A stretch of DNA of 5,077 nt from Spirochaetia bacterium UBA5763 (lineage in GTDB: Bacteria; Spirochaetota; UBA4802; UBA5550). Location: assembly GCA_002418835.1 (NCBI GenBank), contig DIEX01000012.1:1-5077 (forward strand), given 5' to 3'. Positions 1 to 5,021 of this stretch are shown here, in pieces. Each line of letters begins with the position of its first letter. The first letter of the stretch is position 1. The notes beneath the pieces are model-generated. The model was not told where the DNA came from, ran no database searches, and saw nothing but the letters and a program-made list of their open reading frames with translations. Both the position numbers and the translations under genes were made by a program.

Positions 1-1643
1 GGACATTAGGTGTGAGCGCCGGATATGGCGGTGGAAGTGTTAATGGCGGAATTAACGGGAACATGTCCAATGGAAGCAGTAAGTGGGTATCTGAACAGAC
101 ATCCCTTACTGGCGGAAGTGTAAATATAGATGTGGCAGAGAAGACAACACTCAGAGGTGCAGTGATAGCATCAGATACAGGAGACCTTACACTTGCCACA
201 GGGAGTCTTGAATACAGTCACATAAAAGACAGGAACAGTTCAACAAACTTTGGTGGCGGAGCAAGTTTAACTTACGGGGATGAAGTACAAAGAGATACCA
301 GCGGCAGAAAGATTAAAAATGAGAAAGGTGAATATGTAACTGAAAAGGGCCTTGGCGGTGGGCTGGACAGCGCAAGTTTTGGTTTTAGCGACAGCAGGCA
401 GACTAATTTTGCAACTATTGGTGAAGGAACTATAACAGTCCGTGATGGGAATACAGATCTGAGCAAGCTTAACAGGGACGTTTCAAAAGCACAGTACAGT
501 ACAATGGACCTTGGGGTGCAGCTTAGTGCGGATAAAAGTACGATAGACATGCTTTCATCTCCTATCGATACCTATAATGATACAATGAAAGGTATTGACC
601 AGATTGCAGAGAGGGCCGTTGATACGAGTGGTAGAACTGTTAATTGCTATAAAAGTGTTAATGAAGGTGATGGTCTTACATGGGAGAATCAGGATGAGAG
701 AGTAGATAGGCTTTATGATAAGCTGGTAAAAGAAGATATTGCTGATGCAGAAGGGGCTATGAGCGGCAAAGGATTGTCAAATCTGGAAAGAGAAAGAAAG
801 GTTAAAGAGGGATATTTCAGCGAATTAAATGCTGGAGATATAGAGAATATATTTGATTCGGATAAAATTGGGCAGAAGTCACAAAATCTTAAAGCAGTAA
901 TTGGTGAAGTATATGATGAATTAAATGAAAATATTGATGTAATGAATAGAGATTCACAGTATTATGAAGTGGTTAATAAAAATAAAGAGAAAATAAATGA
1001 TCTGATTATGCAAATTGATTCTACTGATGATAAAGATATGATCAATTTATTAAATAAAAAAATTGAAAATCTTGAAGTCAAAATTCAAAATACAATGAAA
1101 TCAAAAAATGAAAGTATTCTCATAAGAGATTATATTGATAATACACCACGAGAGATTTTTATTGAGGAAACAACAAGTAAATTATGTAATGTACTTGCAT
1201 ACTGGGGTGTAGGAACTAACAGAGGTAAAGAAGATAGATCAGTAAAAGGATTTTATAAAGATGAACTAATTAATGGTAATATAGGATCTGTTAAATATGA
1301 TAAAACAACAGGAAAACCGATAGCCAATGCATATTGGGGAACAGGTGGTTATGAATGGTCTAAAAAATATGAAATCGAGAATCATGTATCTGGCTATGAT
1401 AAAGCAACAAAAACATATAATCCTGTAAATTTAGATCGTCTTAATCAGATTATTACAGATAATCCAAATAGAACAGTTTTACTTCATATTGATAAAAATA
1501 AAGATGGCAAACCTGATCACTGGATAGGTGGTAAAATTGGTGATTCTAATAATAAGTTAATTCTGAATTATGATAACAATAGAGATAAGACCAAACCTAT
1601 TGTAGATGTAGATATAAATTTGATACACAATATTAATTACTAA
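1..1643 (+). CDS. CdiA-like haemagglutinin-repeat exoprotein, C-terminal part with candidate cysteine-peptidase toxin domain (5' partial)
   Basis: The reading frame is open from base 3, and the GTG at 12 is an internal valine (preceded by T-L-G), so the N-terminus lies outside the window. Residues below are numbered with that valine as 1. Residues 1-100 show haemagglutinin-repeat features (Gly/Ser/Asn-rich, then 'TTLRGAVIAS', 'LTLATGSL', 'SHIKD'). Residues 141-156 ('ITVRDG' to 'LSKLNRD') match the conserved segment that closes the repeat region in CdiA/FHA proteins. Residues about 200-310 are a charged linker and 318-372 are probably helical or coiled coil. The C-terminal domain (about 380-543) has C392 in 'KLCNVLAYWGVG', H503 in 'DHWIGG' and N519/D521 in 'LNYDNN'. 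The H-to-N spacing of 16 resembles C39/papain-like peptidases. By family logic the repeats form an exported filament and the variable tail is a toxin delivered to neighbouring cells. The exoprotein call is firm; the toxin chemistry is inferred. No VENN motif was seen. An immunity-like gene follows directly. Confidence 0.88.
   Translation, partial: TLGVSAGYGGGSVNGGINGNMSNGSSKWVSEQTSLTGGSVNIDVAEKTTLRGAVIASDTGDLTLATGSLEYSHIKDRNSSTNFGGGASLTYGDEVQRDTSGRKIKNEKGEYVTEKGLGGGLDSASFGFSDSRQTNFATIGEGTITVRDGNTDLSKLNRDVSKAQYSTMDLGVQLSADKSTIDMLSSPIDTYNDTMKGIDQIAERAVDTSGRTVNCYKSVNEGDGLTWENQDERVDRLYDKLVKEDIADAEGAMSGKGLSNLERERKVKEGYFSELNAGDIENIFDSDKIGQKSQNLKAVIGEVYDELNENIDVMNRDSQYYEVVNKNKEKINDLIMQIDSTDDKDMINLLNKKIENLEVKIQNTMKSKNESILIRDYIDNTPREIFIEETTSKLCNVLAYWGVGTNRGKEDRSVKGFYKDELINGNIGSVKYDKTTGKPIANAYWGTGGYEWSKKYEIENHVSGYDKATKTYNPVNLDRLNQIITDNPNRTVLLHIDKNKDGKPDHWIGGKIGDSNNKLILNYDNNRDKTKPIVDVDINLIHNINY
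1140..1640 (+). other. Candidate papain/C39-like toxin domain of the exoprotein
   Basis: This is a sub-region of the exoprotein gene, about residues 377-543. The possible catalytic set is C392 at the start of a helix-like segment, H503 followed by Trp, and N519 or D521 in the next strand. The order Cys, then about 110 residues, then His, then 16 residues, then Asn/Asp is that of papain-fold peptidases of the C39 type. A Gln for an oxyanion hole is not obvious ahead of the Cys; E385/E386 lie there instead. Just before the His, residues 494-502 read D-x-N-x-D-G-x-x-D, like a calcium-binding EF-hand/dockerin loop. Another hydrolase or transglutaminase-like activity with the same triad is possible. 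The assignment rests on motif geometry alone. Confidence 0.45.
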
Positions 1644-1647
1644 AGGA
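1642..1647 (+). promoter_or_regulatory. Ribosome binding site deciding the lipoprotein start
   Basis: AAAGGA overlaps the TAA stop (1641-1643) of the exoprotein gene. It lies 8 bases before the ATG at 1656 but only 2 bases before the ATG at 1650. Spacing therefore favours 1656, which also gives a typical lipoprotein N-terminus, M-R-K followed by hydrophobic residues. The overlap with the upstream stop suggests translational coupling of toxin and immunity genes. Confidence 0.6.
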
Positions 1648-1655
1648 ATATGATT

Positions 1656-2339
1656 ATGAGAAAAATGGTATTATCAATGATTATTATAATTGTTTTTTCA
1701 GGTTGTAAAGAGAAAAAGACATCTGAATTACCAAAAGTTGGAGGTGATAACCTGCAAATGTCGCAAAAGCAAATAAACGAACAGTTAAGAGTGCAGCAAA
1801 ATGAGCAAATTCTAAAAGAAAAAAAAGAAAAATATTGGGATATGCTTTCGGTTAATAGAAAAAATGGTGATTTACAAGGATTATGGTATATAACAGGTGA
1901 TGACTTTAAAAAAGTAAATAGCTTTTTAGGTGAAAATTTAAATTATTCAGACGGATATTGTATGAAGGTAGCTGGTGATTTAAAAACAGCAAATTTATAT
2001 TTTGCTGTAACAGAAAAAATATTTTCTGTAATGATTGAACAAATTGATGAAACGAAGTATTCAATGATATACAATAACAAGAAGCGAGTTTTTCAAATTG
2101 TTAAGCTTGGTAGCAAGTCTAAACCTGATTATTCTTCCTTAACTTTTTTTTATGAAGATGAATATAAATATAATCCTAAAAGAGACGCGTCACAATTAAG
2201 TAATGGTGGTAATTATTATGATTTTTGTGTATTTGATACTCAATATGACTGTGATGTAAATGGTTGTTTAAAGCGCATTAAAGATATGGATAGTATTACA
2301 AATGCTGAACAGGAAGATCAACCTCTTGGAGTTGAATAG
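1656..2339 (+). CDS. Lipoprotein, probable cognate immunity protein of the upstream toxin
   Basis: A 227-residue protein if started at ATG 1656; a start at 1650 would add two residues. The N-terminus M-R-K, a run rich in Ile/Val/Met and then V-F-S-G-C17 is a lipoprotein signal peptide with a spirochaete-style loose lipobox. Lys follows the lipidated Cys. Residues about 25-60 are a charged, probably helical tether. The rest, from 'LQGLWYITGDDF', looks like a beta-rich soluble domain. Four further cysteines (C102, C191, C199, C204) could form disulfides, which fits an exported protein. I do not recognise the family. The immunity role is inferred from position: it starts 12 bases after the toxin stop, shares the toxin tail's low G+C (about 25%) and differs from the parent gene in composition. 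It could instead be an accessory or surface lipoprotein that merely moved with the toxin tail. Confidence 0.85.
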   Translation: MRKMVLSMIIIIVFSGCKEKKTSELPKVGGDNLQMSQKQINEQLRVQQNEQILKEKKEKYWDMLSVNRKNGDLQGLWYITGDDFKKVNSFLGENLNYSDGYCMKVAGDLKTANLYFAVTEKIFSVMIEQIDETKYSMIYNNKKRVFQIVKLGSKSKPDYSSLTFFYEDEYKYNPKRDASQLSNGGNYYDFCVFDTQYDCDVNGCLKRIKDMDSITNAEQEDQPLGVE

Positions 2340-2433
2340 GTTGTACAGTGACGCTGCCACGAACAAGGCCATTCTAAACAAACCGGTTCCGATAACGGAA
2401 CCGGATATCCTGGCCAGTGCAGGTAACCATTGA
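2302..2433 (+). pseudogene. Possible remnant of displaced coding DNA, out of frame with the lipoprotein gene
   Basis: In the frame one base off the lipoprotein gene, 2302-2430 is open (stop TGA 2431-2433). Its second half reads like protein ('LYSDAATNKAILNKP' then 'ITEPDILASAGNH'). G+C rises to 47-48% exactly here (29 of 60 at 2341-2400), matching the 5' part of the exoprotein gene rather than the low-G+C toxin/immunity module. Displaced CdiA fragments are known downstream of immunity genes at such loci. The first 38 bases overlap the end of the lipoprotein gene. There is no ribosome binding site, and an open stretch of this length can occur by chance. Confidence 0.3.
2383..2404 (-). terminator. 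Strong hairpin, possible terminator for the minus-strand transposase
   Basis: A perfect 9-bp inverted repeat with arms CCGGTTCCG (2383-2391) and CGGAACCGG (2396-2404) around the loop ATAA. Read on the minus strand, the stem is followed by TTTGTTTAGAAT, a fair T-rich tail. On the plus strand it is followed by ATATCC, with no T run. It lies about 100 bases past the transposase stop and just after the lipoprotein gene. It could also be a recombination or IS-associated palindrome. Confidence 0.4.
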
Positions 2434-2502
2434 ACCAGAGATAATCAGTAGAAAGACTATCAGAGACTATATAAACACTGTTCTTTCAAAACATCAACCT
2501 CA
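2434..2502. other. Non-coding spacer at the 3' side of the transposase
   Basis: No gene was found here. The only structure is the sequence from 2477, ACTGTTCTTTC onward. It resembles the inverted sequence ending at 3814 beyond the transposase start, and it also recurs in diverged form at 4770-4793. Confidence 0.35.
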
Positions 2503-3812
2503 TTATTCAATACATTCAGTACATTTAATCTCCTGTTTAATAGAATTATATGCTTTATCTGCTATCAGATTAACAGATTTCAGGTGATCTATATTATCAG
2601 GACGCAAACCTGCCAGAACCTCGGAAGGAGTTAAGCCTTTGAGAGAACAGTGAGGCCTTATATCATTGTAAACAGGGATAAACTTTTCAAGATGCTTTTG
2701 TAAAGCGTGAATATCTGGAATGCTTTCAAGAAAGAGAGACCTGTATTTCACAATCTTATTCACAGCTTCAACCATGCTGTTAGAGAAAATAATATCCTGC
2801 TGAGCAATAATTTTTTTAATAGAAATACCTGAAGAGTTTATATATTCATCAACAATGAAATTATTATTCTCCGAACCGCCGTCAACAATGAGTTGAACAT
2901 CATCCGATGGATTATGGATAAATGTATCATAAGCATTTTTAATTGTATCAAGCCGTGTGTCTGCTGATAATTTTAATGAAACCCGCCATGAGAGAATGGC
3001 ACGGGAAAAGTTATCAACCACAAGATAGATATACGCTTTAACATTATCCATAGTTCTGAAAACAGACACATCGGCGTGCCAGTATTGATGAGGCATGACA
3101 GCCCTTATCCCGATTCTCTGTTTTTTTAAACATCGTGGAGGTTTTGCGGAAATTCCAATGAGTCTGGCGTATTTATACCAGGTGTGAATAGAGATATTAA
3201 GCAATCCTTCCCTTCTGGCATAATGAGCAATAGAAACGATGGGCCACCCTTTAAACATATCATCTTCACATAGAGATTTAATCTTTTCAACAGATGAAAG
3301 AGATATCTGGTTAGGCCATCTTCGCATACATTTACCGATAAATGAATCAAAGCAGTAATGTTTAATCTGAAAATTCCATGAGTGGAATGTTGAGCGTGAT
3401 ATAGAGAAGTGCTCACAGGCAGAATCAAGACCAATGGAATCCCTGATATCATTAATAACGGAAGCAATCTCTTTCATCCGCTGAATTCCTGACAAAGCAG
3501 ATTCTCTGATATTGATAATCGTATTCTTAATACGGATAATACTTTTAGCAGCAGCAAGTGCAGATTTACAGAGAAGAAGTTCTTTAATGATCAATTCATT
3601 TGATTCAAGCTTACCAGCCAGTTCAATACCAAACAGGTCTGAGTAATCGGAATAACGGAACCTGTGAAGAGTTGATTTGGGGATCTTACTAACTGTATCA
3701 GGAGGAAGAAGGTTCATTTTATAGGCAAGCTTAATGCCGGTATGGTACCTGTGTCTGGTAGAAATGGACATAAAAAATCCTGTGTAAAATCTGGAAGTTG
3801 ATATAGAAAACA
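2479..3812 (-). mobile_element. Probable insertion sequence carrying a single rve-type transposase
   Basis: The two flanks of the transposase gene carry similar inverted sequences. The left flank begins TGTTCTTTC and runs to ATCAACCTC (2479-2501). The right flank, read inward on the minus strand from 3812, begins TGTTTTCTAT and runs to ATCAACTTC. They align with one gap of about 4 bases and a few mismatches. TG...CA ends are common in IS elements that use this transposase class. I see no clear target-site duplication, so the ends are tentative. The right end falls on the stop codon of the neighbouring 87-codon gene. The element would be about 1.33 kb, a normal size for a one-gene IS. Confidence 0.5.
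2503..3771 (-). CDS. rve/DDE integrase-core transposase (IS3/IS481-like), apparently intact
   Basis: A 422-residue protein that cuts and joins the ends of its insertion sequence. The N-terminal part (1-135) is helical. It contains a likely HTH near 112-133 ('IGLDSACEHFSISRSTFHSW') and is followed by a second helical DNA-binding region near 175-206. The RNase H-fold core holds the catalytic triad D234 ('WHADVS'), D297 ('IVDGGSEN') and E335 ('NSMVEAVNK'). The C-terminal 'IRPHCSLKGLTPSEVLAG' is the conserved tail of rve transposases. Between D297 and E335 there are 37 residues, close to the usual 35. It is one uninterrupted frame, unlike IS3 members that rely on frameshifting between orfA and orfB. 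AGGA (3778-3781 on the minus strand), 6 bases before the ATG, supports the start. The gene lies 42 bases after the 87-codon gene on the same strand, so read-through from that promoter is possible. No stop or missing catalytic residue was seen. Confidence 0.93.
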   Translation of the reverse strand: MSISTRHRYHTGIKLAYKMNLLPPDTVSKIPKSTLHRFRYSDYSDLFGIELAGKLESNELIIKELLLCKSALAAAKSIIRIKNTIINIRESALSGIQRMKEIASVINDIRDSIGLDSACEHFSISRSTFHSWNFQIKHYCFDSFIGKCMRRWPNQISLSSVEKIKSLCEDDMFKGWPIVSIAHYARREGLLNISIHTWYKYARLIGISAKPPRCLKKQRIGIRAVMPHQYWHADVSVFRTMDNVKAYIYLVVDNFSRAILSWRVSLKLSADTRLDTIKNAYDTFIHNPSDDVQLIVDGGSENNNFIVDEYINSSGISIKKIIAQQDIIFSNSMVEAVNKIVKYRSLFLESIPDIHALQKHLEKFIPVYNDIRPHCSLKGLTPSEVLAGLRPDNIDHLKSVNLIADKAYNSIKQEIKCTECIE

Positions 3813-3813
3813 G

Positions 3814-4077
3814 TCAAGCCTCTTCCTTTACCTCTGTGCCAAGCAGAAGAACAATCCTTTCATCATTATTAACAAGAATCGGTTTCATCCCCTGCACAAG
3901 AGCCCCGGCTTTTTTAATAGCATCTTTTAAGATATATTCAAAGCCGGAAAGTTCATCCTCTTTAATACGGTCCATATACCTGAGTCCGTTAACAGCGAAA
4001 GAAAGGGCATTAAAAGCTGATAAAATATCGTAAAGCTTATATTCCACACCATCAGTTCTGAAAGCAAAGATTTCCAT
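3814..4077 (-). CDS. Small protein of unknown function, divergent from the HTH regulator
   Basis: An 87-residue soluble protein with no signal peptide or membrane segment. From the sequence, a short strand-like N-terminus (residues 1-16, 'EIFAFRTDGVEYKLYD') precedes two probable amphipathic helices (about 17-36 and 40-62). A strand-like end ('PILVNNDERIVLLLG') follows, with an acidic tail. I do not recognise the family. The start is well supported: GGAGGG on the minus strand (4082-4087) sits 4 bases before the ATG, the strongest ribosome binding site in the window. It is transcribed away from the HTH repressor gene across a 145-bp spacer with palindromes, so it is probably controlled by that repressor. 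The probable IS end overlaps its TGA stop, so the last codons may have been altered by the insertion. Confidence 0.75.
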   Translation of the reverse strand: MEIFAFRTDGVEYKLYDILSAFNALSFAVNGLRYMDRIKEDELSGFEYILKDAIKKAGALVQGMKPILVNNDERIVLLLGTEVKEEA

Positions 4078-4081
4078 GATA

Positions 4082-4087
4082 CCCTCC
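4082..4087 (-). promoter_or_regulatory. Strong ribosome binding site of the 87-codon gene
   Basis: GGAGGG on the minus strand, separated from the ATG by TATC. It is a near-perfect anti-16S match and is the main reason to accept this short gene as real over the antisense frame at 3836-4033. Confidence 0.7.
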
Positions 4088-4106
4088 GTAAATTATTAAT
4101 GTTGCA

Positions 4107-4128
4107 ATTTATTATATCTATAATAAAT
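4107..4128. promoter_or_regulatory. Palindromic operator candidate overlapping the minus-strand -10 element
   Basis: A perfect inverted repeat with arms ATTTATTATA and TATAATAAAT separated by TC (10+2+10). Its left arm contains, on the minus strand, TATAAT (4111-4116), about 34 bases upstream of the 87-codon gene's start, where its -10 box would lie. The possible -35 boxes are poor (TTACTT at 17 bp spacing, TTGTTA at 20 bp). A repressor bound here would block RNA polymerase. The divergent HTH protein is the obvious candidate. Confidence 0.5.
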
Positions 4129-4170
4129 GTTTAAAGTAACAATTGACATATATAGATATTCGATAATTTT

Positions 4171-4199
4171 TTGCAAGTAAATAATAGAATTTCTATAAT
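4171..4199 (+). promoter_or_regulatory. Promoter of the HTH regulator gene
   Basis: TTGCAA (4171-4176, four of six consensus bases) and a perfect TATAAT (4194-4199) are separated by 17 bases. Transcription would start near 4206 and give a leader of about 17 bases before the ATG at 4223. A perfect TTGACA at 4143-4148 was considered, but it has no good -10 box at 15-18 bp spacing. Confidence 0.55.
4184..4196. promoter_or_regulatory. Second palindromic operator candidate, overlapping the plus-strand -10 element
   Basis: ATAGAA, a central T and TTCTAT form a perfect 13-base palindrome that runs into the TATAAT of the HTH gene promoter. It shares TCTATAAT and surrounding bases with the palindrome at 4107-4128 (14 of 18 positions identical when aligned). 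A related 9-base sequence, TATAGATAT at 4151-4159, is the exact reverse complement of 4114-4122. Autorepression by the HTH protein is the simplest reading. Confidence 0.45.
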
Positions 4200-4222
4200 T
4201 AATTTATTTATTAGATAAGAAG

Positions 4223-4672
4223 ATGACAGGATCTGAACGTTTAAAAATTTTTTTGAAAGAAATCAATAAAACACAGCATGAATTTGCTTCTGATGTTGGA
4301 TTGACTCAGGGAACAGTATCAGATATTATTCGTGGGAAGACTTCAGGTCTTTCTTTATCTGCTGTAAAATTATGTAAATACTTATACAATGCAAACCCCG
4401 CCTGGCTTCTCACGGGAGAAGGGGAGATGTTTATCACACTATCTGATGTTAAAGATGGTGTGATAAGCTATTCAGCCATAGCAGACATCAATGAGATAAC
4501 CAGAACAAGGTGGTTTAAAAACCTCACAAAAGAGCAGAGGGATATAATAACAAACTGTTCAGCAGTGAAGGATAAGGAGATCTTGAAGAAGGTATCAGGA
4601 ATAATCTCCCGCCAGTCAGCGAAAGAGGAGGGAGACCGTGAACTTGAGGAGCTTGAAGATAAAACAAAATAG
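4223..4672 (+). CDS. Xre/Cro-CI family HTH transcriptional regulator
   Basis: A 149-residue cytoplasmic DNA-binding protein. Residues 4-65 form a lambda-repressor-like HTH domain. The two recognition-motif helices lie at about 18-25 ('QHEFASDV') and 29-37 ('QGTVSDIIR') around the turn G26-L-T. The following segment (about 43-70, 'LSLSAVKL' to 'LLTGEGEMF') is the last helix plus the typical 'NP-WLLTGEGEMF' end of phage-type repressors, seen often in Treponema to my knowledge. Residues 75-149 are helical and charged, probably for oligomerisation. There is no LexA/CI Ser-Lys autoprotease domain, so SOS cleavage is not expected. ATG 4223 is the only start after the in-frame TAA at 4196, and the ribosome binding site is weak (AAGAAG). 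It probably represses itself and the divergent 87-codon gene through the palindromes between them. Its upstream region and small size would also suit a prophage or mobile-element repressor. Confidence 0.92.
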   Translation: MTGSERLKIFLKEINKTQHEFASDVGLTQGTVSDIIRGKTSGLSLSAVKLCKYLYNANPAWLLTGEGEMFITLSDVKDGVISYSAIADINEITRTRWFKNLTKEQRDIITNCSAVKDKEILKKVSGIISRQSAKEEGDRELEELEDKTK

Positions 4673-4769
4673 ATTTTTAAAAACCGGAGATACCTGATTA
4701 AGGAAGTTATAAAAAAGAATTATTTGCAATATTAAAATCATATAATACAAAAATAAAGTGAAGTAAAAT

Positions 4770-4793
4770 ACAGTTCTTTGAAAACACCAGCCC
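4770..4793 (+). repeat. Diverged copy of the sequence at the transposase 3' flank (2477-2500)
   Basis: From ACAGTTCTTTG to CACCAGCCC, this matches ACTGTTCTTTC to CATCAACCT at 2477-2500 in 19 of 24 positions without gaps. It may be a shared dispersed repeat or the relic of an IS end. With only two diverged copies in view, the case is moderate. Confidence 0.4.
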
Positions 4794-5001
4794 AATGAAG
4801 CAGTAAAAAATCCCGTCCACACCGCGTGAGGGATGGAGGCGTTACCCCGCAGCACAACGGAGAGAATATAAATCTGATTAATTTTTTAGAAATATAGAAT
4901 CTGTTATATAGAAAAGATGCGAGGAGTTTAAGCCGAGAGCCCGGCCATGCCGCAGGTAAAGAGAAAATTTATTCAACATTAAATACCGGAACATCATGTA
5001 G

Positions 5002-5021
5002 GGTCGTAGCATGCTACGACC
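5002..5021. repeat. Perfect 20-bp palindrome
   Basis: The arm GGTCGTAGCA is followed directly by its reverse complement, TGCTACGACC, with no spacer base. It contains the SphI-like core GCATGC. No T run follows on either strand, so it is a poor intrinsic terminator. Its sharp, G+C-rich form in AT-rich intergenic DNA suggests a REP/MITE-type dispersed palindrome or a protein binding site. Confidence 0.6.

Noticed and set aside
12..14. GTG as a start codon for the exoprotein
   Set aside because: The frame is open upstream to the window edge, no ribosome binding site precedes it, and the sequence is already in haemagglutinin-repeat style. It is an internal valine codon.
272..550. Minus-strand open frame of 92 codons
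   Set aside because: It lies wholly antisense to the exoprotein repeat region, and its Ser/Leu/Pro-rich product is what reversed Gly/Ser-rich coding DNA gives.
3126..3467. Second minus-strand frame of 113 codons
   Set aside because: It lies inside the transposase gene in another frame. The transposase has clear catalytic motifs across the same bases.
3836..4033. Plus-strand frame of 65 codons
   Set aside because: It is antisense to the 87-codon gene, which has a GGAGGG ribosome binding site. This frame has none.
4143..4169. TTGACA as the -35 box of the HTH gene
   Set aside because: The hexamer is perfect, but no acceptable -10 box lies 15-18 bp downstream. The TTGCAA/TATAAT pair with a 17-bp spacer fits better.
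3771..4816. TAAAAAATCC-N-GT shared at 3771-3783 and 4804-4816, as evidence for a MITE derived from the IS
   Set aside because: Only 12 of 13 bases match, mostly an A run, and similarity stops at once on both sides. Probably chance.
4616..4855. Minus-strand frame of 79 codons with hydrophobic stretch
   Set aside because: It overlaps the end of the HTH gene and runs through the AT-rich spacer. The Phe/Leu-rich product reflects A-rich plus-strand DNA, and I see no convincing ribosome binding site.
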